Below are positions 42,276-50,844 of a DNA stretch of 64,000 bases, one piece after another. Position numbers and translations under genes: made by a program. This DNA is from Phosphoribacter sp037045055. GTDB taxonomy: Bacteria > Actinomycetota > Actinomycetes > Actinomycetales > Dermatophilaceae. The DNA is taken from the NCBI GenBank assembly GCA_037045055.1, contig JBAOHJ010000002.1:558001-622000 (forward strand). The letters run 5' to 3'. The notes below the pieces were generated by a model. That model worked only from the letters and a program-made list of their open reading frames with translations. It was not told the origin of the DNA and did not search any database. The first letter of the stretch is position 1. Every line of letters begins with the position of its first letter.

Positions 42276-44825
42276 TTGTCCGCGAACGCCGGGGTGCTCG
42301 GCCATGCCTGGGCCGACGCCGACGACGCGACGTTGCTCGCGGGCGCGAGGGACGGCAACTCGCAGGCCTACGCGGTCCTGTGGCGCCGACACCTCACGAC
42401 CGCGTATGCCGTCGCCCACCGGTACCGCGGTCGGGCCTCCGCCGAGGACATCGTCGGGGAAGCCAGCCTGCGGGTGTACCACCTGCTCAGCGTGGGCAAG
42501 GGACCGACGACCAACTTCCGCTCCTACTTCCTCAGCGCGGTCAAGACGGTCGCGGTCGACTTGGCGCGCACCGACCTGCGGGTCGTCCCGTCCGAGCCCG
42601 AGGTGCTGGAGTCCGCCTCCGGCGAGGTCGAGGCATACGACGTCGATGCCCGGGTGAACCAGGACCTCGTGCGCACCGCGTTCCGCCGGTTGCCCGAGCG
42701 CGACCAGCAGGTGCTCTGGCACACCACCGTCGAGGGGCGCTCGCCGGCCGCGGTGGCCACGACGATGGGCATGACCCCCAACGGCGTGAGCGTGGTGGCG
42801 TTGCGGGCCCGCGACGCGCTCCGGGCGCGGTACCTCGACGCGCACGCCGACCGCGCCATCTCCCGAGCCGGCGACGAGGAATGCCGCTGGGTGCTGGGAC
42901 AGATGGGTCGGTACGTCCGGGGCAAGCTGCCGGTCCGACAGCGTGCTCGGGTCGAGGAGCACCTGGCCGGGTGTGCGCGCGCACGGTCCCTGGCGCTGGA
43001 GCTGACCGAGGTCAACCGCGGTCTGCCGGCGCTGCTCGTGCCACTCGTCTTCGTCGCCGGCACGAGCACCGGGGCCGCGTGGATCGGCGGCCTCACCGGT
43101 GCCGCCGGCGGCGGCGGCGGTGACGGCGGCCAGCGACCCGACCCCTCGGCTCCGACGTCGGTGCTGGGCCTGGTGGACACCCTGCAGGCGCTGGCGGGCA
43201 AGGTCGCCGGCGTGGTGGTAGCGGGGGCGTTGGGGGCCGGCTTCGTCGCCGCTCCGGCCGGGGGTTTTGCCGCGTTGGGAGGCGCCGGGGGCGCCGCGGT
43301 CGCCGCCGCAGGCGGTGGTGGCGGTGCTGGTGGAGCCGGCGGCGGTGGTGGCGGCGGGACGTCGGGGCCCGGCGCCGGTGACACCACGACGGATCCGGCC
43401 CCGCCCGTCGCGCCGACCCCGGTGGCACCGCCGCCTGGCCTGGACGTGGCCACCGCTCTGACCCCGGCGCGGTCGACCCCCCGGACCGGGTCGACCGCGG
43501 GCTCCACCTCGACGACCACGGCCGACGGCGGGACGTCGACGCCCGCCTCGCCCGTCTCGCCGGCTGCCCCGGCAGCCGCCACAACCAACCCGAGCTCCGT
43601 GGTCGGCGGGGGCCCCTTCACGCTCACCTTCGATCTCGGCTCCGCCGGCGGCGGGATCGCCGTCGTGTCGTCGTCTTCCGGCGCGGTGACGGTCGCCGGC
43701 TGCCCCGACCCGGCCCGGTGTGCGCTGACCGGGCCGGTCGTCAGCCTGACGATCACCGCCGCCCCCACGGCATACCCCACCACCGTCACGGTCGTGGTGA
43801 CCAACGCCGACGGAGTGAGCACGACGAGCACGGTGACGATCACCGCGCCTCCCGACGTCAACCCGACGTTCCCCTCCACAACCCCCACGACGGTTGTCGC
43901 GGGGGATTCGCTGAAGCTCACTGTCAACACCGGCTCCGTCCTGGGCGGCACGGTCACCGCCGCCATCGACTACGGTGACGGCACATCAGTCCCGGTGCCG
44001 TTCGACACCTGCGGCCTCGCTTGTGAGCTGTCGGGACCGATCGGGTCCGTGTCCCTCAGCGCCACGCCGGCCCGCTATCCGGCGACGTTAGTCGTAACCG
44101 TGACGAACCGCTCCGGGCAGGTCGAGAGCGTACGGATCACCATCAGCGCGCCCAAGGAGCAGCCCGATCTCACGGCACCCGGCGAGTTCGTGGCCGGCAC
44201 CCCAACGACGGTGACTTACGACACCGGTGCCGACGACGGGGGGACGATCATCGTCGCGATCACCGGCGGAACGGTCGCGGTGAGCTCGGGCGAGCCACGG
44301 GCCGTGGCGAGGCGGGCGGCCAGCGCAGCACCACTGGACTGCGGCACCGGTGAAGAAGTCACGTGCGAAGTCACGCAGCGCCTCGGAGCCCTCTCGATCA
44401 CCGCTCGACCGGACCGTCGGGACGCCACGGTGACCATCATCGTAAGCAATGGGCCGAACTTGACGAGGTCGGTGCCCATTCCTGTCAAGGTCCCGAAACC
44501 CACGTTCACGGCCGTTCCCAACCCGTTGCGTGCAGGGGTTCCGGCCACCGTCGCCTTCGACCTCGTCGCGCTCCAGACCGCCATGCTTACCGTGACGGTC
44601 GAAGGCCAGGGGGAGGGCGGCGCGGCCATCATCAACGGCTGCCAGCCCGATCCCGCCTTCGGCGCGTGCCTGATCACGCCGCCGAATGGGTCTGTCGGTG
44701 AGGTGGTCGTCACGGTAGTCGCCAAGGCGGGGACCAAGGTGACCTTCGCCCTCACCATCCTGGGAGACCTTGAACCGTCTGCGACGGCATCCGTCAACGT
44801 GTCCGGGGGGCCGCAGCCGGAGTGA
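42276..44825 (+). CDS. ECF sigma factor fused to zinc-finger-like, membrane and Ig-like repeat domains
   Basis: The protein is about 849 aa. Residues 10-165 form an ECF sigma factor, with region 2 (SAEDIVGEASLRVYHLLS) and region 4 (LPERDQQVLWHTTVEGRSPAAVATTMGMT). Residues 198-235 resemble an anti-sigma zinc finger (CRWVLG...RARVEEHLAGC), though the last cysteine of the H-x3-C-x2-C motif is absent. Hydrophobic segments lie at about 250-270 and 305-335. A Gly-rich and Thr/Pro-rich stretch follows, then four Ig-like repeats (about 440-849), each with a close cysteine pair (GCPDPARC, TCGLAC, DCGTGEEVTC, GCQPDPAFGAC). The TTG at 42276 has GAGGGGG upstream; a TTG at 42219 is the alternative. It may be a one-protein surface sensor and sigma factor. 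Similar long ECFs are known in actinobacteria, but the ligand is unknown. Confidence 0.88.
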   Translation: MSANAGVLGHAWADADDATLLAGARDGNSQAYAVLWRRHLTTAYAVAHRYRGRASAEDIVGEASLRVYHLLSVGKGPTTNFRSYFLSAVKTVAVDLARTDLRVVPSEPEVLESASGEVEAYDVDARVNQDLVRTAFRRLPERDQQVLWHTTVEGRSPAAVATTMGMTPNGVSVVALRARDALRARYLDAHADRAISRAGDEECRWVLGQMGRYVRGKLPVRQRARVEEHLAGCARARSLALELTEVNRGLPALLVPLVFVAGTSTGAAWIGGLTGAAGGGGGDGGQRPDPSAPTSVLGLVDTLQALAGKVAGVVVAGALGAGFVAAPAGGFAALGGAGGAAVAAAGGGGGAGGAGGGGGGGTSGPGAGDTTTDPAPPVAPTPVAPPPGLDVATALTPARSTPRTGSTAGSTSTTTADGGTSTPASPVSPAAPAAATTNPSSVVGGGPFTLTFDLGSAGGGIAVVSSSSGAVTVAGCPDPARCALTGPVVSLTITAAPTAYPTTVTVVVTNADGVSTTSTVTITAPPDVNPTFPSTTPTTVVAGDSLKLTVNTGSVLGGTVTAAIDYGDGTSVPVPFDTCGLACELSGPIGSVSLSATPARYPATLVVTVTNRSGQVESVRITISAPKEQPDLTAPGEFVAGTPTTVTYDTGADDGGTIIVAITGGTVAVSSGEPRAVARRAASAAPLDCGTGEEVTCEVTQRLGALSITARPDRRDATVTIIVSNGPNLTRSVPIPVKVPKPTFTAVPNPLRAGVPATVAFDLVALQTAMLTVTVEGQGEGGAAIINGCQPDPAFGACLITPPNGSVGEVVVTVVAKAGTKVTFALTILGDLEPSATASVNVSGGPQPE

Positions 44826-44836
44826 CGCGGCGCGGT

Positions 44837-45487
44837 TCAGCCCAGGGTGCGCAGAGCCGGTTTGGCCTCCAGGCGGTGCAGGCCGTTCCACGCGAGGTTG
44901 ACCAGGTGCGCGGCGACCTCGGCCTTCTTGAACCGGCGCTGGTCCAGCCACCACTGCCCGGTCAGGGCGACCATGCCGACGAGCATCTGCGCGTAGACGG
45001 GCGCGGACTTGGGGTCGAGCTTGCGGGACTTGAACTCCCCGGCGAGGATGTGCTCGACCTGCCCGGCGATGTCGCTCATCACGCTGGAGAACGACCCGGT
45101 GGACTGCCCGGGCGGGGAGTCGCGCACGAGGATCCGGAAGCCGTCGCCGGAGGCCTCGACGTAGTCGAGCAGCGCCAGAGCGGCGTGCTCGACGAGGCTG
45201 CGGGCGGTGCCGCCGCTGGCCAGTTGGGCGGTCACCCCGTCGAGCAGGGCGCGGATCTCGCGGTCGACGACCACGGCATACAGGCCCTCCTTGCCGCCGA
45301 AGTGCTCGTAGACCACCGGCTTGGACACCCCCGCCCGGGCGGCGATCTCCTCGACGGTGGTGGCCTCGAAGCCACGGCTGGCGAACACCTTGCGCCCGAC
45401 GTCGAGCAGCTGCTCGCGCCGCTGCGCACCCGTCATGCGGGCCCGGCGGTCGCGGTCGCCCTCGGCTGAAGGAGCTCGGCTGCTCAC
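44837..45487 (-). CDS. TetR family transcriptional regulator
   Basis: This 216-aa regulator has an N-terminal helix-turn-helix (RREQLLDVGRKVFASRGFEATTVEEIAARAGVSKPVVYEHFGGKEGLY, about residues 20-67) and an all-helical ligand domain ending LAWNGLHRLEAKPAL. From memory, a TetR gene (Rv1019) also lies beside glmU in mycobacteria. The target is unknown. GTG 45487 is the likely start. It converges with the ECF fusion gene with 11 bp between stops. Confidence 0.9.
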   Translation of the reverse strand: MSSRAPSAEGDRDRRARMTGAQRREQLLDVGRKVFASRGFEATTVEEIAARAGVSKPVVYEHFGGKEGLYAVVVDREIRALLDGVTAQLASGGTARSLVEHAALALLDYVEASGDGFRILVRDSPPGQSTGSFSSVMSDIAGQVEHILAGEFKSRKLDPKSAPVYAQMLVGMVALTGQWWLDQRRFKKAEVAAHLVNLAWNGLHRLEAKPALRTLG

Positions 45488-45539
45488 GCCACCATTGTGC
45501 CCGGGCATTACCCTGGGGCGGTCCGGCCGGTCCGGGCGT

Positions 45540-45618
45540 TCCCCGGTTGGTCTGCTGGCAGGGCCCGCCTGACTTTGAATCAGGACTAGCGACGGTGGTT
45601 CGATTCCACCCCGGGGAG
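45540..45618 (+). tRNA. tRNA-Gln (TTG)
   Basis: The acceptor TCCCCGG pairs with CCGGGGA, the D stem is GGTC/GGCC, and the anticodon arm is CCTGA-CTTTGAA-TCAGG with anticodon TTG. The T-arm is GGTGG-TTCGATT-CCACC. CCA is not encoded (GCC T follows). The region between anticodon and T stems is nine bases, longer than usual for glutamine tRNAs, giving 79 bases in total. Confidence 0.85.
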
Positions 45619-45675
45619 CCTCTCGCCGCAGGTCAACGGCGAGCCGGTCGTCGGTGGGCACAGACCGCTCCCGAT

Positions 45676-47088
45676 TCAGCCGTCCTGTCGGACCGGACCC
45701 GGTGGCAGAGGTCCGCACAGGTGTCCCAGTTCCTCGCGAAGCGCCTCGGCGAGGATGTCGATCTGCGCGAAGCACTCGGGGTCGACGATGATGGCGATGG
45801 TCAAGGTCCCGGCATACGACATCACCGAGAAGTGCACCGTGACGTTCCCGTTGTCGCCCACGCTCATCGGAACGGCGTTTGTCACTCGGGCGCCGTCCAG
45901 GCAGACGGTCGCCTGCGGTCCCCGGACATTCGTCACGAGCGTGTGAAAGCGCCTCTGGTGGCGCAGGTACCCGCGGTATGCCCCGAGCGCGGCGAGGGGG
46001 CGGAAGAGCCAGCCGAGCGTGGCGATCGGGGGCGGCCCGAGGGCCAGTGCCCGCTGCGCCCGCACCTGCCTTGCCACCCGGGCGAGCCGGTCCTCGACGG
46101 AGCCGGAGGTCGGTACCGGCACGAGCATGGGCGCGACGAGGTTGCCCGACTCGGCGTCGGTCTCGCCCCGTCGGCCCGAGACCGGCACGACCACCACGAG
46201 GGGATCGATCGCCTCGCCACGTGCCGCGAGCACCCGAGCCAACGCGGCGCCAGTCGTCACCAGGATCGCGTCGTTGACCGTCGCCCCCTGTCTGTGCGCG
46301 GCAGCCCGCAGCGGGCAGAGATCCGCGGTGACCACGGCAATCTGTCGGCGCGGCCCCGTCGGGCGCAGCAGGGAGCATGGGGCCGCCTTTGGGGGACGCC
46401 AACCCCCGCCGGCTGTCATGGACCGGCGCACGTCGCCGCACCGATGTCGTATGCCGCGCACCGCCTGCCATCGGTCGAGCCATGCCTGGGCGAGCAGGGC
46501 ACCGCGCCCGGGCATCGGCGCGACGGTCGGGATCTCGACGCTCGGCCCCCCCGGGTCGACGAGCCCGGCCAGCATGGCCAGGCCGCCGAGTCCGTCGGAG
46601 AGGACATGATGCATGACGATGACCAGCCCGGCCCGGCCACCGCCTCGGCCGGTGACCAGGACAGCCCGCCACAGCGGGGCACTCCATGGCAACGGGGTCG
46701 TCACCGCGGCCAGCGCAAGGTCGTACAGCTGCCGGTCGTTCGCGCCCTCCGCGACCGTGCTCTCGCTGACGTGCCTGCGGATGTCGAAACCCGGGTCGTC
46801 GACCCAGATCGGCCCGCCGCAGCCGCACGGAGCGCGGATGAGTCGGCGTCGCAGTCGTGGCACGGATCGGGTCCGCTGCTCCAACACGGTCCTCAGTCCA
46901 GTGGCGTCGAGCGCGCCGGCAGACTCCAGCAGCAGCAGGACACCGATCTGTTCCGGCATCCCGCCACGACTGTTCATGGCCAGCATGGCGCGGTCGGTCG
47001 ACGAGGCCCGCAGCACGGGCGGCGTGGTCAGGGCCGCCTCCGGCGGTCTCGGACGCCCGCCCTGACCCCGGCGCCGACGCCGAGGCAT
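45676..47088 (-). CDS. Wax ester synthase/diacylglycerol acyltransferase (WS/DGAT)
   Basis: This 470-aa enzyme joins acyl-CoA to fatty alcohol or diacylglycerol, making storage wax esters or triacylglycerol at the membrane face. The catalytic HHxxxDG is present in VMHHVLSDGLGG near residue 160. TVNDAILVTTGAALARVL and the C-terminal segments LVTNVRGPQATV and VPMSVGDNGNVTVHFSVMSYAGTL match the family. It starts one base into the stop of the upstream gene (TGATG). Confidence 0.9.
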   Translation of the reverse strand: MPRRRRRGQGGRPRPPEAALTTPPVLRASSTDRAMLAMNSRGGMPEQIGVLLLLESAGALDATGLRTVLEQRTRSVPRLRRRLIRAPCGCGGPIWVDDPGFDIRRHVSESTVAEGANDRQLYDLALAAVTTPLPWSAPLWRAVLVTGRGGGRAGLVIVMHHVLSDGLGGLAMLAGLVDPGGPSVEIPTVAPMPGRGALLAQAWLDRWQAVRGIRHRCGDVRRSMTAGGGWRPPKAAPCSLLRPTGPRRQIAVVTADLCPLRAAAHRQGATVNDAILVTTGAALARVLAARGEAIDPLVVVVPVSGRRGETDAESGNLVAPMLVPVPTSGSVEDRLARVARQVRAQRALALGPPPIATLGWLFRPLAALGAYRGYLRHQRRFHTLVTNVRGPQATVCLDGARVTNAVPMSVGDNGNVTVHFSVMSYAGTLTIAIIVDPECFAQIDILAEALREELGHLCGPLPPGPVRQDG

Positions 47089-47633
47089 CAGCGACTGGGC
47101 GTGCCGGCGCGTCGATCGACGCGGAACACCGGGTACCGGTCGGCGACCTGCGCGATCTGGGCGAGGGAGGCGTCAGGGTCGATGCCGAAGTAGTGGCGCG
47201 CCTCCGAGGTCCGCGCCACGGCGCGCCCGCGTGAGCCGGGCCGGTTGACGTAGGCACGGATGATGTCGGGACGTTGCCCGGCCGGCACCTCGACCAGATG
47301 TGCGGCCCGCCGTCGCCGGTGGGCGGTCACCAGGACGTCCCCGCCGGCGGCACGGACGTTACGGACCCACTCGGACTCGCCGGCCAGGGACACGAGGTAG
47401 TCCGCGCCGTCGTGGGTGACCTGCACCAGCAGGCTCCTGCGCGGGACCCCGGTCCGTCGCCCGGCCACGTCGAGCTGGACGACATAGCTGGGTGCCAGCC
47501 CGAGGCGCAGGATCCAGGGGGCGATGGACTTCAGGTGCCGGTAGAAGGCCGGTGGCCGGCGGTAGCTGCTGGGTTTGGCGTACTCGACGGGCCGGAAGAA
47601 GCCTTCGGGCAGCCAGCGACGGGTCGCGGTCAT
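47088..47633 (-). CDS. Ddn-like F420-dependent nitroreductase-family protein
   Basis: This 181-aa split beta-barrel protein resembles the deazaflavin (F420)-dependent Ddn family. Typical elements are LDVAGRRTGVPRRSLLVQV, DYLVSLAGESEWVRNVRAAGGDV and the RRRRAAHLVEVP strand. Members reduce quinones or nitroaromatics. It is cotranscribed with WS/DGAT downstream and probably with the membrane protein upstream. Confidence 0.88.
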   Translation of the reverse strand: MTATRRWLPEGFFRPVEYAKPSSYRRPPAFYRHLKSIAPWILRLGLAPSYVVQLDVAGRRTGVPRRSLLVQVTHDGADYLVSLAGESEWVRNVRAAGGDVLVTAHRRRRAAHLVEVPAGQRPDIIRAYVNRPGSRGRAVARTSEARHYFGIDPDASLAQIAQVADRYPVFRVDRRAGTPSR

Positions 47634-47706
47634 CGGTCATCGACCTCGCTTCTCACTTTCGGACACGGGTTGGAGCGCGAGCGCGGCAGACATCCTCGGA
47701 CGCGAG

Positions 47707-48447
47707 TCATGTCTCGCGTCGCCGGCCGAGGCGGAGGAGGCGAAGCCCCATGAGGGTGAACCACGTCGGCAGGAGTAGGCCATAGACGAGGTATGCCGGT
47801 CCGATGAGCGGGCGGAGGGCCTCGCTGGCGATGCCGATGACTCCGGTCGCCATGCCCAGCAGGGCCAGTCCCTGGCCAAGACCGCCGGGGCGTACCAGCC
47901 AGGACAGGACGAGGATCGCGGCCGCAGTGAGGATGCCGGCCCAGGTGACGGCATTCGTCGCCGCGATGAGCGCATTGGCCGAGTCGGCCAGCCCGGCCCG
48001 TTCGGCTGCCGTCCCTGACTGCTCGTAGGAGCTGCTCAGCACCACGAGTCCGCCGTGCAGCGACTGCGGACTGCTGCCCACGGAGAGGGCGACGATCTCC
48101 GACGCGATCCCGACCAGGCCACCGATGGCGGCGATGCCCGGGTCCACGCGCCTGAGCGCGACTGCAGCGGCCGCGAAGACCAGCAAGGCGGGCACGCTCA
48201 GCCCGACGAAGCACACCAGCTCGGTGACATAGAGCGCCTTGTGGGTCGAGATGAACCTCAGCACGGCCTCGCCCTCGACCGGTGGCACCGGAAAGGCGAG
48301 CACCAGGACCATGGGCAGGCCCACCAGCGCGAGAAACACCAGTCCCGACACGCCCCCGATCCGGTAGAGGCGCGCCCACGAGTCGGCCTCGTCGTCCGGG
48401 CGTCGAGCCGGACCCAGGGGCGGGGACGGCGTCGGGGGAGCGCTCAT
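47707..48447 (-). CDS. DUF4386-like integral membrane protein
   Basis: This 246-aa protein has about six hydrophobic segments, starting RLYRIGGVSGLVFLALVGLP and ending PAYLVYGLLLPTWFTLMGLRLL. The layout resembles DUF4386 proteins of unknown function, and I am not certain of the family. It is first in a leftward operon with Ddn-like and WS/DGAT genes, 73 bp upstream of the former. Confidence 0.7.
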   Translation of the reverse strand: MSAPPTPSPPLGPARRPDDEADSWARLYRIGGVSGLVFLALVGLPMVLVLAFPVPPVEGEAVLRFISTHKALYVTELVCFVGLSVPALLVFAAAAVALRRVDPGIAAIGGLVGIASEIVALSVGSSPQSLHGGLVVLSSSYEQSGTAAERAGLADSANALIAATNAVTWAGILTAAAILVLSWLVRPGGLGQGLALLGMATGVIGIASEALRPLIGPAYLVYGLLLPTWFTLMGLRLLRLGRRRET

Positions 48448-48786
48448 CGTCGGGTCGTGTCGCGGGGCCGGGGCCGGGGCCGGTATCGCGCGCCGCCAGG
48501 CCAGCTCAGGTATGCACTGCGCGCGCGGGAGTGAGGCCGACGACCGGGGGCACTCTCCGAGGGCATGGTCTGCCTCGATCCTGGGCTCCGCGCGTCTCGT
48601 TGGCCACGCGGGATGCTCACCTCGAGTGTGCGCCCACCCGGGGACGGAGGCGGCGGAACATGACGAAGTAGACCTGCCGAATCCTTGACATCCGTGGTCT
48701 GTGGGGATCGAGCCGATGCGAGGGCCGCGCCCGCCCCGAGGCCCGCGCCTGGTATGCCGCGCACCCGGGCGCGGCCAGCCATGGAG
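48448..48786. other. Intergenic region without recognisable gene
   Basis: This 339-bp gap lies between two leftward genes. It starts with a GGGGCC simple tract (about 48474-48485) and contains TTGACATCC at 48689, a good rightward -35 with no rightward gene after it. One dispersed heptamer sits at 48751. The leftward promoter of the membrane-protein/WS-DGAT operon must lie here, but I cannot place it. Short frames present have no coding character. Confidence 0.5.
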
Positions 48787-49044
48787 TCAGGCCGTGACGC
48801 CCGAGTCGCGCCAACGGTGGTGGGCGCCGGTGCTCGGCAGCGAGGGTCCACCGTCGAGCTCGCGCAGCAGGCGCCGAGCCTGCCGGTCGACCAGCAGCGG
48901 CACGAAGTCGCGGACCGGACCGGTGAGCCGCCCGTGGGCCACTCGCACGGCCGCTTCGACGATCTCGGGGGCGACCGACGGGAAGGCCAGCAGCAGGGCG
49001 TCGTACACGTCGCCGACCGCCCGGGCCTCCCGGCGTTCATGCAT
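48787..49044 (-). CDS. Three-helix bundle dimerization domain protein, 85 aa
   Basis: This small protein has the pattern VYDALLLAFPSVAPEIVEAAVRVAHGRLTG-x-VRDFVPLLVDRQARRLL, which I recognise from short actinobacterial proteins annotated as three-helix bundle dimerization domains. The function is unknown. It stands alone, with the 35-bp minisatellite upstream. Confidence 0.75.
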   Translation of the reverse strand: MHERREARAVGDVYDALLLAFPSVAPEIVEAAVRVAHGRLTGPVRDFVPLLVDRQARRLLRELDGGPSLPSTGAHHRWRDSGVTA

Positions 49045-49149
49045 GGTTCATCGTGCATTAGCGCGATGCTCACCACAACACTGGCCGACCCCGAGCGCGC
49101 CCTGGCCCGCAGGTGCGGCCTCGCTCGGATCCTCCCGTCGAGTACCGCA

Positions 49150-49268
49150 GACCCGGCAAGCCCAGGGACTCCGCTGCCCTCACAGACCCGGCCAGCTCAG
49201 GGACTCCGCTGCGCTCGCAGACCCGGTTAGCGCAGGGACTCCGCTTCGCCCGGCGACCCGGCCAGCCC
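49150..49268. repeat. 35-bp tandem repeat (minisatellite) upstream of glmU
   Basis: Three full units begin at 49150, 49185 and 49220, with a partial fourth at 49255. Each runs GACCCGG-x-AG-x-x-CAGGGACTCCGC and then a variable tail. Units differ by a few substitutions. The array lies in the 258-bp gap between the small three-helix gene and glmU and ends 35 bp before the glmU start. Confidence 0.93.
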
Positions 49269-49302
49269 GGGGCCGATCACGGCCCTCGGTAGACTCCGAC
49301 CC

Positions 49303-50844
49303 GTGACGACCCCGCGCCCGACCGCCGTGATCGTCCTTGCCGCCGGTGAGGGCACCCGGATGGTGTCGGCGACACCCAAGGTCCTGCACAGCATCGGCGG
49401 GCGGACCCTGCTCGGCCACGCCATGGCCGCCGCGCGCGGTGCGGAGCCGGCATACCTGGCCGTGGTCGTCCGTCACGAGCGCGAGCGGGTCGCCGGGCAC
49501 GTGGCCGAGCTGGACCCGGATGCCGTGGTCGCCGACCAGGACGAGGTCGCCGGCACGGGTCGGGCCACCGAGTGCGGGCTCGACGCCCTGCCGGCCGATC
49601 TCACCGGGACCGTCGTCGTCACCTATGGCGACGTCCCACTGCTGACCAGCGCGACCCTGCGCGAGGTCCTCGCCGCCCACGACCGTGCCGCGGCGGCGGT
49701 CACCGTCGTCACATCCGTCGTGCCCGACCCGTCCGGGTACGGGCGCATCGTGCGCGGGATCGACGGCGGGGTCGACGCCATCGTCGAGCACCGGGACGCC
49801 ACGGCCGAGCAACTGACCATCGCCGAGATCAACTCGGGCATCTACGCCTTCGACGCCCAGGTGCTGCGCTCCGGCCTGTCCAAGGTGGGCACCGACAACG
49901 CCAAGGGCGAGAAGTACCTCACCGACGTGGTCGCCCTGGCCCGCGCCGACGGACGCGCGGTGCAGGCGTTCGTGCTGGCCGACCTGTGGCAGGCCGAGGG
50001 GGTCAACGACAAGGTGCAGCTGGCCCGGCTGGGGGGCGAGCTCAACCGGCGCACCGTCGAGGCAGCCATGCGCGCCGGCGCCATCGTCCGCGACCCGGCG
50101 ACGACGTGGATCGACGCCACGGTGTCCATCGGGCGAGACACCCTGATCCACCCGCACACCCAGCTGCTCGGGGCGACGACGATCGGCGAGGACGCCGTCA
50201 TCGGCCCGGACACCACGCTCACCGACATGGAGGTCGGCGACGGGGCGACGGTATGCCGCACCCAGGCCGCTCTCTCGGTGATCGGGCCCGGCGCCTCGGT
50301 CGGCCCCTACGCCTACCTGCGCCCCGGCACCGAGCTGGGCGCCGAGGGGCGGATCGGGGCCTTCTGCGAGACCAAGAACGCCCACATCGGCGCCACGTCG
50401 AGACTCTCACGCCTGTCGTATGCCGGTGACGCCACGATCGGGGATCGCACCAGCATCGGCGCGGGATCGGTCTTCGCCAACTTCGACGGCCGGGCCAAGC
50501 ATCACACCACGGTCGGCAACGACTGCCGGATGGGCAGCGACAACACCTTCGTCGCCCCGCTGACGATCGCCGACGGCGTCTACTCCGGCGCCGGCACGGT
50601 GATCCGCGCCGACGTGCCGCCCGGGGCGTTGGCCGTCAACGTCGCCCCGCAGCGCAACCTCGACGAGTGGGTCCTGGACAACCGGCCCCGGTCGAGCTCG
50701 GCGGCGGCGGCGCAGGCGGCGATCGACGCGGCCGCCGCCAACCGGGCGGGGATCGACGCGGCCGCCGCCGACCGGGCGGCCGGCTCGGCCGCGGTGCCGA
50801 CCACGCGGCATACCGAGGCCGGCGGGCAGGCGAGCGATCGGTGA
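49303..50844 (+). CDS. glmU: Bifunctional GlmU (N-acetylglucosamine-1-P uridylyltransferase / glucosamine-1-P acetyltransferase)
   Basis: This 513-aa enzyme makes UDP-GlcNAc for peptidoglycan. The N-terminal uridylyltransferase domain has VLAAGEGTRMVSATPKVLH, EVAGTGRATECGL and VTYGDVPLL. The C-terminal left-handed beta-helix (from about residue 265) has GPYAYLRPGTELG, ETKNAHIG, NFDGRAKHHTTVGNDC and RNLDEW. An Ala-rich low-complexity tail of about 45 residues follows. The GTG start follows the minisatellite, and the stop overlaps prs by four bases. Confidence 0.96.
   Translation: MTTPRPTAVIVLAAGEGTRMVSATPKVLHSIGGRTLLGHAMAAARGAEPAYLAVVVRHERERVAGHVAELDPDAVVADQDEVAGTGRATECGLDALPADLTGTVVVTYGDVPLLTSATLREVLAAHDRAAAAVTVVTSVVPDPSGYGRIVRGIDGGVDAIVEHRDATAEQLTIAEINSGIYAFDAQVLRSGLSKVGTDNAKGEKYLTDVVALARADGRAVQAFVLADLWQAEGVNDKVQLARLGGELNRRTVEAAMRAGAIVRDPATTWIDATVSIGRDTLIHPHTQLLGATTIGEDAVIGPDTTLTDMEVGDGATVCRTQAALSVIGPGASVGPYAYLRPGTELGAEGRIGAFCETKNAHIGATSRLSRLSYAGDATIGDRTSIGAGSVFANFDGRAKHHTTVGNDCRMGSDNTFVAPLTIADGVYSGAGTVIRADVPPGALAVNVAPQRNLDEWVLDNRPRSSSAAAAQAAIDAAAANRAGIDAAAADRAAGSAAVPTTRHTEAGGQASDR

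Noticed and set aside
49303..50844. Replication origin or DnaA-box cluster near the minisatellite
   Set aside because: The 35-bp units do not contain a DnaA-box-like TTATCCACA sequence, and no dnaA, dnaN or gyrase genes are nearby.
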